A stretch of 64,000 nucleotides of DNA from Bursaphelenchus xylophilus. Lineage: Eukaryota > Nematoda > Chromadorea > Rhabditida > Aphelenchoididae. Numbering within the stretch: position 1 is the stretch's first letter; each line of letters opens with the position of its first letter. The stretch lies in NCBI GenBank assembly GCA_904066235.2, contig CAJFCV020000003.1:4650001-4714000 (forward strand), given 5' to 3'. Under the pieces are notes generated by a model. The model did not search any database. It saw only the letters and a program-made list of their open reading frames with translations, and was not told the DNA's origin. Positions 13,701 to 23,467 of this stretch are shown here, piece by piece. A program made the translations under genes and the position numbers.

Positions 13701-13986
13701 ATTGTCTCCAGTGATTAAAGCCCTTTCTTGAACTCACCATAACTCTCGTGTTGATGATTAAAAGTAAACATCCTCCAGACAATTCTCGACAACTTTTTTC
13801 ACCGTTCAGTAGCCTTTAGGTATAAGCGTTGTTCCGACTCCAAAGAAAAGATCTCCCGTCTATTCCGAATGCCATATTATTCCTCATGTTTGTCCACTTG
13901 TCGGATCATTGCGCGATTGGAAACGTCTATCAGACGCTCATCCCCATGACGTTTCGTTGATGACAGAGCTCGAGTTTCAGGTTGAA
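10731..13986. other. Intergenic region upstream of the tyrosinase gene
   Basis: About 3.2 kb with no supportable gene. The first 2.2 kb is AT-rich with A/T runs (for example 11630-11660). From about 12,980 to 13,500 it becomes GC-rich and contains short inverted repeats, including a 7-bp stem with a 6-base loop at about 13,298-13,318 (TAACCTC / GAGGTTA). This may be the promoter side of the tyrosinase gene. Open frames at 12750-12938 and 12900-13241 show no domain or exon structure. Confidence 0.4.
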
Positions 13987-16378
13987 ATGCGGGAATTAAT
14001 CGTTCGAGCCACACTGGTGGCCCTGTTATGTGGCCAAGTCCATTGCCAATTCCGAGACGACTGTTCGGATGCGCCTAATACGGCAACTAGAAATATGTGT
14101 TTGCGGATGCGGCAAATGGACACAAACGCTAGGAATATTGCTCAGAACACAGTGGAAGAGGAAGCGATGCCTCCAGGATCACCGGTTTGGCAACAACCAA
14201 TCCCTGTGCCATTCAACGCCAGAGGGCAACTGGCCACACATCCATATGATTGCATGACATTGCAGTGTCTTTGTCCCTTCTTCAGAGTAAGTTAAATCAA
14301 TGGACACCGCTTTTTTGGGTCGTTCTCTGCAAAGGTGTACGTAATGATTACAATTCAGGGCCAAATGAACAATGGAAATTGTATTCTCCAAAGCGGCCAG
14401 CCACTTGCCATGGGCTACAGAAAAGAGTATCGTATGCTGAATGACGACGAACGTAGACGATGGCACTATGCGCTGACTGTTTTAAAACAAAGTGGAGAAT
14501 ATGACAGACTCAGCGGAGAGCATATGGTGGTAAGTCAGCTTTATAATTACTTTACAAAGCGTTGATAAAACAATAAAACGATTGTCTTTTAGGTTGGTGC
14601 CGGTTCTGGCGCTCATTCCGGCCCGGGATTCCTTCCCTGGCATCGGGAATATCTGAAAAGATTTGAGATCGCCCTCAGATTGATCGATCCAAGCGTCTCC
14701 GTTCCATTTTGGGACTCTGTCATGGACAATTACCTTCCCGATCCCCGAGATTCGATCCTCTTCACACCTGACTTCATCGGACAAACTGATGCCAATGGAT
14801 TCGTCGTTAATGGGCCTTTCGCTTATTGGAGAACATTGGAAGGACGGGCGGCCATCTGGCGGTGAGTTTATTGTTCCAAACCTATGATGACAAAAAAACA
14901 CAACCAATTTGCAAACATTATGAATATTTTGCAATATTTTCAGTCAACTTGGGATGGAAGGCGGCCTTTTCACGGAAGCCCAACTCAACAACATGATGCA
15001 GCAAACGAACGTTGAATACGTCATGGCATACACTGTTCCTCTTCCAGGTAAAACCAACAGAAATCCGAAGAAGAATCGAGGATCATATTCATTTATTATC
15101 AATACATCTTTCCAGGTTGCCCTTACCCTCCAAACTACCAAGCAATTGAATATACCCACAGTAACATTCATTTGTGGATTGGCGGAGACATGAAACCCCC
15201 TACGACCAGTGCCAATGACCCCATCTTCTACATGCACCATTCATTTGTCGACTTTCTTTGGGAGCAGTGGCGACAACTGAGACAACCGAGATGGTTGAGA
15301 GAAACTGTAAGAGATTTAATTTTTTGATAAGTCTGGCCAACTTTACAATCTTTTCTTTATTTGGCCATACAGAAACAAAGAGTAATCTAAGCCATCACAT
15401 TTCAGCAATACACCCCCGACATTGCCCAATGCGCAAACCCCCTTCACTTCAGTTACGCAGCCATGCGACCATTCAACAACTTGTTGAACAGAGATGGACT
15501 CTCCAATTCCTACACCGACCAGATGTACAGATATGCCCCAAGAGCCGGCTGCAGCGCCCAAATCCCAACCTGTGGCAGTAAATATCTTTTCTGCGACACT
15601 CGAGGATTCCCTCATTGTGTGGCCAAGGTGAGATTGGGAGGTTTGTGCATGGGATACGAGGGATTCGACGCGTGTTTCAATGGGCAATGCATCTTCGGCC
15701 GATGTGTTCCTGGCCCTACTCCCGCTGTAAGTTTTAATTTTAAAAAATTTCTGGAACGAATCGTATTTTACCCCGTTGTTCGAGCACGCACTTACCCCGA
15801 CTTTTGCAACTTTAGCCGTTCCGAATCCCCCGACCCACAACGACTCCGGCGCCGGCTCCAGCTGCCACTCGTCGCGTCGCTGTAAGAGTCCGTCAAGCTG
15901 CGCCAACTCCATTTGTCGACTGTTTCAATCGCGATCCATGTTGCGAGGAATGGGCGAGACAAGGGGAATGCGACAATAACAAGAAGTACATGAGCCGATT
16001 CTGCAAGGCCGCTTGTCATCGATGCACTCCCGCCTTCAACAGCACCAATGGTATGTTGTTTTAGAGTTTGGTAATACCGTTTTAGAATGCCCTGATCGTC
16101 ATATTTCGTGTCAACAATGGAGTCAACAAGGTCAATGTTCGAGCGGAAATTCTCAGAAATTTATGCAAGAGAATTGTCGACAATCTTGTAGCTTCTGTTC
16201 GGCCAAGAAATCAAGGACGTGTCCAAAGCCTGATGTGAGTAAAACAATTTTTTTGATTGCCGATGACCATAGTTCTTAATCACTTTCACCGTTATACTTT
16301 CAGGCTCACAAGGCCACAAAGCCTGAGGGTCCAATCCGCCGTGCTTTCAAGAAACTCCGTGCTTTCGTTGGTGCCTAA
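13987..16378 (+). CDS. Secreted tyrosinase (type-3 copper oxidase) with two C-terminal ShKT domains
   Basis: Predicted to oxidise phenols to quinones; in nematodes such enzymes are linked to cuticle or eggshell tanning. Exons: 13987-14286, 14359-14529, 14593-14861, 14944-15047, 15116-15306, 15406-15726, 15816-16050, 16086-16234, 16304-16378; 1815 nt, 604 aa. The start at 13987 follows an acceptor (GAGTTTCAG) and opens a signal peptide ([20 protein letters not shown]). Copper site A is visible as [18 protein letters not shown] after an upstream His (RRWHYAL); copper site B as [12 protein letters not shown] and [19 protein letters not shown] Cys-rich linker (about 15530-15715) and a Pro/Thr stretch lead to two six-Cys ShKT modules ([34 protein letters not shown]) and a basic tail. 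All copper ligands expected for the family appear present, so it is probably active. Confidence 0.93.
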
Positions 16379-16516
16379 ACAATGACGGCTGCTGAAGCTC
16401 AAAAGCCCACCTTTAACCTACAACAATTGTTCATACTCCTCAGATCTCATTCCTAAATTATCTTAACTATTAGGTCACAAAAACTGCCATCATACCGGTT
16501 ACAAATTACGTGTTTT

Positions 16517-16522
16517 AATAAA
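16517..16522 (+). terminator. Polyadenylation signal of the tyrosinase gene
   Basis: AATAAA 139 bases after the stop codon, repeated at 16527-16532. No other gene is near on this strand. Confidence 0.6.
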
Positions 16523-16532
16523 CTTTAATAAA

Positions 16533-17018
16533 CCCTTAAACCAAAGGCCTTGTCATCGCTGTAAACATTCTGTTGTTCCCTCAATCCCTCAAACAAATCT
16601 CATCGATTGTTTGGAGCCCCAGCTATTCGAGGGTCTCTGATTGATATCCCTCGCAGCAGCGGATATGTTTCAATATTTAGCGAAATAATTAAACCATAAG
16701 AACATATAAAAACATGACGCCTCCCTCATTTCGCTCTCACTTTCTTTTCGTCGCCGCCACGAACGAAAGCGACGGCTTCTGGAGTTGGGGAGGGAACTGC
16801 CCTCCAACTTCTTCGCCACATTAAACTAAACCGGCTGGAGTCCCGGTTTTGCCAGAATTTTAATTATTTCATCGAGGCCTACTGCTCTGTTTGATCAATC
16901 ACAGCTTCTCGAAGGATTGAGCGAGAGGAAGGAGAAGGTGGAGGGGCAGAACGGAAAAGAAAACTCATTGTCTGTTTTGTATTGATAAGGATAAAGAGCG
17001 GAGGATCTCTGGGTTCCG
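16533..17018. other. Intergenic region tyrosinase to matrixin
   Basis: About 0.5 kb with no gene. Nothing resembling the missing matrixin propeptide exon (PRCGxPD motif) was seen on the plus strand here. Confidence 0.4.
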
Positions 17019-18036
17019 ATGAGAGTCGTTGTTTTGCTGATATCGGTCTATTTGGTCAATGCGGAATACAATCTCTCCAACGATGTGGGACCAAGAAGGG
17101 CACGGAGATACGGTAAGCAGTTACAAACTTTGCAGCATTTTATGTCATCATTTTTCATTACTTTTTATAGACATTATTTTTTAGTCCTGGCGCGGAGGAA
17201 ATGGGACTACGATGTGCTCACATGGCGATTGCATTCTGATAACATTGCTGAATCCGACCGCTTCATCATACGGTAATTCTACGCAACTTTTCAGAGCTTA
17301 TTTTCAGCTCGACCCTTCATCGGGCATTTTCCGCCTGGTCATCAGTTTCTTCCTTAAAATTCATCGAGTTAACGTCGGAACAAAAAGGAATTGCAGATCT
17401 GAGCATCTCTTTTCTCAAGGGCCGACATGGCGATGAACTTCCTTTCGATGGCCCCGGTATGCAACCAATTGTCCAGTCAAAGTCTCATTCACTAATCAAA
17501 TTCCAATGTCTTCCCCATTCTCACATAATCTTAACGATCTCCCAAATTACCTGGCTACCTGATCTTCCCATCTTCCGTATTCTAATGATCTTAATTACAG
17601 ACGGAATTGTGGCTCATGCGTTTTACCCCACAGTGGGGGTTTTGCATTTCGACGCGGACGAGAAATGGACCCTGAATCGCGATGACGGTATTAATTTGTA
17701 TCAAGTAAGAGAGCAACCAGTTTTGTTTCGATTTGTTTGCAAAAATTAGTGGGCTTGCAAAGTGGCAGTTTTTGGTTGAGCAACTCTCATGCATGCAGTA
17801 TTAAGCCGAATAATTTTTAGACCGCCTTGCATGAGATTGGTCATCTTCTTGGCCTAGAACACTCCACGGATCCTCGGGCAGTTATGTTTCCCAAGAACCG
17901 GCCGTTTAATCCCGGATTTGAATTGGCGGATGATGATGTCAGAGGGATCAGAAGGCTGTATGCTCCACCAAAACACCGGTTAGAATCCACTCGGTTATTC
18001 AGCAAATTAATTGCTCAAGATCTCAAGAAACTATAA
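17019..18036 (+). CDS. Minimal matrix metalloproteinase (matrixin, M10A)
   Basis: Predicted secreted zinc endopeptidase. Exons: 17019-17112, 17185-17272, 17308-17456, 17601-17704, 17821-18036; 651 nt, 216 aa. It starts with a signal peptide ([15 protein letters not shown]). A basic RRARR stretch then precedes the catalytic domain directly. Family marks: [19 protein letters not shown] and HFDADEKWT (structural zinc and calcium region), zinc site [12 protein letters not shown] and Met-turn AVMFP. It ends about 25 residues after the catalytic core, with no hinge or hemopexin domain. The usual 80-residue propeptide with a cysteine switch is absent: about a dozen residues separate the signal peptide from RRARR. 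Either this is a minimal furin-activated form or the first exon is wrong; the signal peptide argues for the former. Confidence 0.88.
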
Positions 18037-18641
18037 ACTTATGAAAGTGGAATTGCTCGAACAGCGATGCTCAGATTTAATTTACCTTTCGCGAAAGCCG
18101 TACACTAGGTATGTCTTCGTTGTTTTTGAAGCCCTCAAGTTTTGAGATTACATTCTGCAGAAGATGTATATGTTTTAAATTGCTCTATTGGAATCTGAGC
18201 ATCGTCTCCCCGCATTCCCCTCTTAATTAGGAAGACATAAACCAGAATTTTGATCATTATTTATTATTCATCACCAACCATTCCGTTTCCTTTTTTGTTA
18301 TTTGTCTACCCTCGGATTACCGGTAAACAAGCGCCTAACTAGTTATACTGCCCAAACTATATCAATTTAACCTTTCATTCCTGTCACTTTGATTGACAAT
18401 ATAATCTCTTACCCTACTGCTTATGGTATTGTATTTTAACACGTACAAGTGTCAGCTCTCAATCCATCATAGCTCCGTTTAACCGACCTAATCAAATTAA
18501 TTGAGCGGTCGCGCACCTGACAAACGTAGAACAAACAGTAAAAAGTAGTGTTAAATAAGGGGCGAACGAGGGCCGCGAAACATTTTCCGATTCCCGTGAT
18601 TCAGAGGAGGCCCCATTTCGTTTTCACTCCAATTGTAAATC
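18037..18641. other. Intergenic region matrixin to small Lys-rich gene
   Basis: About 0.6 kb of mostly AT-rich sequence with no gene seen; it includes the matrixin 3' UTR and the promoter of the next gene. Confidence 0.4.
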
Positions 18642-19772
18642 ATGGCGATTGTAAGTTTTTTGAATTGGTTTTACCTTTGTATTGTTTTAGAAGGATTCAT
18701 TTGACAATTTGTTGAAGAAAACGCAGAAGATCTTCAAGAAAGGAGGTGAGTTTACTTACTATAGGTTTTATTGTTAGTGAAAAGTTCAAATTAAATATGT
18801 AGCAGTCAAAACTGTAGTAGAAGAGTTGAAAACGCTAGGCAATTTTTAATTTTTTTTCGCAAAGTTGTAATTTTAAAACTGTAATTTTCAGAACTTTTCA
18901 TACACCCTATTGAGTGAAGCTCCAGAAATTTTTAGCATCCAATGATGGGTGTAAAGGGTCTACATTTTTTATATATTATTCTTAAAATGTTCCTTTGTCA
19001 TCAAATATTGCCTTTACATCCTTAAAAATCATTGCAAATTTTTATTACTTGCAACATAAAAAGTGTAAACATGGGAGTAAAAGCGGTTCCTCTTCTCACT
19101 TTCAGCGAGATCTTCAGCCAGCAAAAGATATTTTTATTTCCTCGGGGTTTAAAAGATTAAACCATTAATTTCACTTTGAACTTTTTATGTGTCTAGAAGA
19201 GTTTCTTCCTCATCATTGTTTGTAAAGTCATCGTATTCTTTTATTATTTTAAGGGAATGATGCTGATCGAGCGGCCCAATCCACTTCTAAAGCAGTGAAA
19301 AAAGCGGCCAAGGACGTTGCCAAGACCACAGAAAAAGCAGGTAAATAAGGTGAAGTCATGCAGAGTCAACAATCGGAAAGTACATTGTCATTAGTTAGGA
19401 CTTTTTCAAAAGTCAGGAAGGGCGTATCAGTAATGTTTTTTTTATATTTGACTATCATTATCCTTGCATGAGATACGAAAAGAACTCTATTTTTAGCCCA
19501 TGCCGTTGAGAAGGATACCAAAAAAGTCCTCAAAAATGTTGGTAAGTAACCATTGCATACATACATCACTTGTTTATGCTTTCATCCACTTTTTATGACA
19601 TAATTTTTTGCAAATAGATCCAATAACAGGCCAAGATCTAGAGTTACAACTTGTTCTTTTCCTCTTTGAACTTCGACTTGTTCTCCAAAGTTAATTGAAA
19701 CATTGTGATTGGAGCTCACGTGTGCTCTCTTAATTATTTACTTTGTTTTCAGAAAAGTCTCTGAAGAAGTAA
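18642..19772 (+). CDS. 71-residue Lys-rich helical protein encoded by five short exons
   Basis: Easily missed because every exon is short. Exons: 18642-18650, 18691-18745, 19254-19340, 19497-19541, 19753-19772; the joined frame is 216 nt and ends at TAA. The first intron is phase 0 and the other three are phase 1; all are GT-AG. The protein begins MAIKDSFDNLLKKTQKIFKK, then runs as an Ala/Lys/Asp/Thr-rich stretch (for example AVKKAAKDVAKTTEKA) to LKNVEKSLKK. It has no cysteine, Trp, Pro, signal peptide or membrane segment. Spacing of Val/Ala/Leu every three or four residues suggests an amphipathic helix, resembling group-3 LEA-type or lipid-surface-binding peptides; that comparison is inference. 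The downstream foldback element starts 98 bp after the stop. Confidence 0.75.
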
Positions 19773-19869
19773 GTCAAATTGGTCCACTCGAGGGGATGAC
19801 CTGCTTGACACTTGAAGTTGCAACGAATTCGGAGTTCATGCTATACTTTATTTTCAAACTTTTACCTCT

Positions 19870-20489
19870 GCACAGCATTCCGAACTTTTTTCGCCGCCGA
19901 TCGGTGTCCAAAAAAATGAAAAATTAAAAAGTGCACATTACATTTTCATGTGTGTAAGGGTAGCCAGAAGAGATACCGGCAAAAACAAAAACTCTTTATG
20001 TAGAGCAATCAATTTCCTTTCAGAGTATGTAAGTTTTGCCTTCAGGTTGTCCGCTACCTTTCAGAAAATCGTCACTAAAAAAATGGAAATTTCGATTTTG
20101 AATGCCAAAAAATGTACTTTCTTGGGGCCACCAAAAAAGATGTTGGAGTCTATCGTAAAGAGAATTTCAAGGGCTACAACATATTAAAATTTCAAGATTT
20201 TTGTGGGGGTTTAAGCCAAGTTAGAGTGAAAAAACCCCTGATTTTGCACTTTTTCTCGATTTGTTTGCACTTTTAGTGCAAAAATAAAAAACCATCCGTG
20301 GGCGATGGAATCTATGTGTCATGTCGGATATTCATGCCAAATTTGAAGCTTCGCCGACGCTCCGGAGTCGCTGAATATCCGTTTAAATACGAAACCTTAG
20401 AGTACTATTTCTGTCGTTTGAAATCGCTTTATGTGCTCCAAGATCCCTTTTGATCAAAAATATATTGCCTGTGTACAGTGTATAACAAC
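19870..20489 (+). repeat. Left arm of foldback element
   Basis: 620-bp arm. It is the reverse complement of 20636-21255 with very few differences, and transcription through both arms would give a long hairpin RNA. Confidence 0.85.
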
Positions 20490-21254
20490 ATCTTATCATT
20501 TACTCACGATATATTTTTTTCATTTCGAAAATTGAATTTGGCAGATAATCCTTCACAGAGCCAATTTTTTGTTGCAACAACCAATTAAATTAACCGCCAA
20601 GCTGAGTTAGACTTTTGCAATTAAGTCGTTATGCAGTTGTTATACACTGTATACAGGCAATATATTTTTGATCAAAAGGGATCTTGGAGCACATAAAGCG
20701 ATTTCAAACGACAGAAATAGTACTCTAAGGTTTCGTATTTAAACGGATATTCAGCGACTCCGGAGCGTCGGCGAAGCTTCAAATTTGGCATGAATATCCG
20801 ACATGACACATAGATTCCATCGCCCACGGATGGTTTTTTATTTTTGCACTAAAAGTGCAAACAAATCGAGAAAAAGTGCAAAATCAGGGGTTTTTTCACT
20901 CTAACTTGGCTTAAACCCCCACAAAAATCTTGAAATTTTAATATGTTGTAGCCCTTGAAATTCTCTTTACGATAGACTCCAACATCTTTTTTGGTGGCCC
21001 CAAGAAAGTACATTTTTTGGCATTCAAAATCGAAATTTCCATTTTTTTAGTGACGATTTTCTGAAAGGTAGCGGACAACCTGAAGGCAAAACTTACATAC
21101 TCTGAAAGGAAATTGATTGCTCTACATAAAGAGTTTTTGTTTTTGCCGGTATCTCTTCTGGCTACCCTTACACACATGAAAATGTAATGTGCACTTTTTA
21201 ATTTTTCATTTTTTTGGACACCGATCGGCGGCGAAAAAAGTTCGGAATGCTGTG
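19871..21254. mobile_element. Foldback (palindromic) transposable element
   Basis: The element consists of two arms of about 620 bp in inverted orientation around a 146-bp spacer (20490-20635). The outer ends read CACAGCATTCCGAAC inward from both sides. The same five bases, CTCTG, flank it at 19866-19870 and 21255-21259, consistent with a 5-bp target-site duplication. Both arms encode the same fortuitous open frame (about 80 codons, once on each strand), which is why it appears duplicated; I see no transposase. Arm identity is nearly complete (one difference seen near the inner end, GTGTAC versus GTATAC), so it is young or maintained. Probably a non-autonomous DNA element. The family is not certain. 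Confidence 0.85.
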
Positions 21255-21255
21255 C
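20636..21255 (-). repeat. Right arm of foldback element
   Basis: 620-bp arm, reverse complement of 19870-20489 and equal to it in length. Confidence 0.85.
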
Positions 21256-21847
21256 TCTGCTGATTAAATAATCTAATGACAAAATTTTCCCTTGATTGAA
21301 TAAGAAATAAATCATTGAAAATTTTATGGATATACTGATGCTGCAAAAAAACTGTAATCTTTGCAGACATTCGACAACTCTTTTCCACCTCATTGCAACA
21401 GTGTAAACATAAAATTTTGCGAAGTTATTGTTCAATTCAACGCCGAGTGTCATCATGATCAATGTGTCAGACTTTGGCCGCTGCTAAAAAGTCATTTTTG
21501 TGTCTAATAACTCACAGCCAAGGATTGATAAAGCCATGAAACGACCGTAATAGACGTTTCGGTATACTAGTAAGACAATGGAGACAATTTCAAGCCGCCA
21601 GGATTACTGTAATATAAGAAACCGGCGTTCTGGCCGCATATAACCCCTATCATAAAACGGCCATAACTTTGCCCAAACATATATTGGGCAGCTAATTTTT
21701 CTTGCGTTGCACACTATTTCAAACGATATATGTTTCGTTAAAAAAGCAGGGTGCAACTATTTGCCGATCCCTTGTCAGGCAGGGACCGAATCTGCATAAT
21801 GAGTTGTGATGGTGTGGTAACTAAACACGAAATTTGATAAAGTCAAG

Positions 21848-21946
21848 ATGATAGCCGAGCAGTCCTCGGCACTCCCCATAACGAAGCAAATTTTAGTGAA
21901 ACTCTCGGTCCTTATCGGAATATTGTCCCTGCTTTTCGTCATTGGG
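21848..21946 (+). other. Candidate signal-peptide exon for the downstream cysteine-rich peptide
   Basis: An ATG opens a 33-codon frame: a polar start (MIAEQSSALPITKQ), then a strongly hydrophobic stretch (ILVKLSVLIGILSLLFVIG), meeting a GT donor at 21947. It is the best upstream signal-peptide candidate for the six-cysteine exon at 22561. The phase does not fit the strongest acceptor: this exon ends in phase 0, while the acceptor at 22559-22560 needs phase 1. A weaker AG at 22564-22565 would join in frame. Alternatively a small middle exon is missing, or this is unrelated. Confidence 0.4.
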
Positions 21947-21967
21947 GTAGGACGCTTTGTCTATGTA

Positions 21968-22212
21968 CAGTGGCGGACCTGATCCAGTGGCAACAAAATG
22001 CTTCCGGGAAGTATCAAAAAATGCAGCAAAATGCCTCCTCGTCCAGGTGAAATTTCCGAGTTCAAAAGGGCGCTCGCGATTTCTGTGAGGAAAAAAGTGC
22101 GCCTTTCAAAAAGTTTTTTTTTGGCTTGGAAATGGAGACATTTTGCTGCATTTTTTGACAGTCCCCGGATGCAAAATGATACTTTTTTAACAGTGGATCA
22201 GGTCTGTTACTG
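21968..22212. mobile_element. MITE-like imperfect palindromic repeat
   Basis: The ends are inverted: CAGTGGCGGACCTGATCCA on the left matches the complement of the right end (TGGATCAGGTCTGTTACTG). Pairing continues inward; AAAAAATGCAGCAAAATG on the left is matched by its reverse complement on the right. It is 245 bp long with no coding capacity. TA precedes the left end but TG follows the right, so a TA target duplication is at best decayed. It lies in the proposed first intron of the cysteine-rich peptide gene. Confidence 0.65.
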
Positions 22213-22560
22213 TGACTTCTAGACCTTAAATTTTGCATGGAAATTGCTGTAAGCTTAAATATTCTACAGAAGCATAGGGTCCACTTCAACTAAATAAACG
22301 GATTGTTGCAATAGTAATATGTATATTTACAACATTCAATCATTACTTCTGAGAAAGCTGGTTTTTTGGAGAGATAGTGTCTTTTCTAGTCATCGTCTTA
22401 AATCCACGCTCGGATCTATGTAGTGACTGTGGGATTAATTTAGGGTCTTTGAACGAGATCATTCGAATTTTGCTCCGGAGAATCTGAGATTTTAAATACC
22501 TAAAAGAAATTTAAATTGCATTGGATGTCTCCTAAAACACGAATAACACAAACTTTTCAG

Positions 22561-22688
22561 ACGAGGTTCTAGGCCCCGCTGGTCTTTGCCAACAGGGGAA
22601 TTCCGCCCAATGTCACCAGTGGTGTTGGAACCACAGCTACAAGCGTAGTATCTGTCGCACCCGTCAATGCTGGTGTCAAACATATTGA
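22561..22688 (+). CDS. CS-alpha-beta (defensin-like) six-cysteine peptide, terminal exon
   Basis: The exon starts after a strong acceptor (AACTTTTCAG) and, read in phase 1, gives about 42 residues from GLCQQGNSAQC to RTRQCWCQTY, then TGA at 22686. Six cysteines are spaced C-x7-C-x3-C-x9-C-x4-C-x1-C. The C-x3-C and C-x-C pair is the signature of cysteine-stabilised alpha-beta peptides such as invertebrate defensins, and all spacings fall in or near the usual ranges. The net charge is slightly positive (Lys, four Arg, against Asp and Glu near the junction). AATAAA at 22733-22738 fits a plus-strand 3' end. The signal-peptide exon is unproven (candidate at 21848). By family, such peptides are secreted antimicrobials or ion-channel ligands; function here is inference. 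A minus-strand frame across the same bases has no comparable pattern. Confidence 0.65.
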
Positions 22689-22732
22689 GCCTTCTGCAAC
22701 ACAAATATATTTTTTTAATACGTTCTGAGCTG

Positions 22733-22738
22733 AATAAA
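22733..22738 (+). terminator. Polyadenylation signal after the cysteine-rich peptide exon
   Basis: AATAAA 45 bases past the TGA; supports plus-strand transcription of the preceding exon. Confidence 0.5.
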
Positions 22739-23467
22739 TGGACTTGCCTTGTCATTATATTTACTTCCTTTGCAAAGTGATCCCTTCTAACACCCCCTTT
22801 TGTTCCAAACCCTAATTGCGAACGGCTCAAGAGCCTATTAATTTCCAAATCTCAGCTTCATACTCCGTTTCCTCGGCTGTACGTACACAATGACATATCA
22901 AAACAAAAGGCGATGAGAGGGTGGGGTGCCTGCGAGGTTTGAAGAGACCTGAGAAGTTGGTTATCCATCCTCCAAAAAAACAAAAAAGATCCTCCCCCTC
23001 CATTAATTTCTGTTCCCAAAGTGATTTTTCTCGTTTCCTCCGGGCTTCTTCTCACCCCCGGTCGGAAGGAGAAGGCCGGTTTGTCCCCGGATTACGTTGA
23101 TCCCCCTCCTTTTTGCCCCATCCACTGTTTCATTGGGCTGGAGGGCCGGAGGATCAAGCCCCGAGCGTTTTCTTACTTTTTACTCGGTTTTCTTGTTTTC
23201 CCCTTCCGGCTTAAATACTCAAAAATCAAATATTTATGTAATGTGGATGAAATGTAACGAAAGCTGGTTCTAGGAACATTCTCAGTGAAATAATATTCAA
23301 ATTTCCGCAATTTAAGAGACTCCTGTTAATTTTTTCGTTTACTTTCCTTCATTTTACATCTAAATTTTACTTAATTTTAGGCCAATAATCGTGTTTCACA
23401 CAGTATTCCGCATTTATCTTCCATCTGTGCGCAATTGTCTCCATCGTTATGTATAAGGAATTTCTAA
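22739..23467. other. Intergenic region upstream of the TNNI3K-like kinase
   Basis: About 0.7 kb. It has a pyrimidine-rich, GC-richer patch at about 22,985-23,180. Open frames on both strands are short and unsupported. Presumed promoter of the kinase gene. Confidence 0.35.

Noticed and set aside
19948..20187. 79-codon frame repeated on both strands (also 20938-21177)
   Set aside because: It is duplicated only because it lies in the arms of the foldback element; no protein features.
22492..22848. Minus-strand frame overlapping the six-cysteine exon
   Set aside because: Its cysteines do not form a known pattern, while the plus frame has acceptor, stop, CS-alpha-beta spacing and polyadenylation signal.
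23123..23135. CTGTTTCA motifs like C. elegans piRNA (21U-RNA) promoters, also near 3486
   Set aside because: Only isolated copies are seen, which is the number expected by chance for an 8-mer in 64 kb; one further copy is within a tyrosinase exon.
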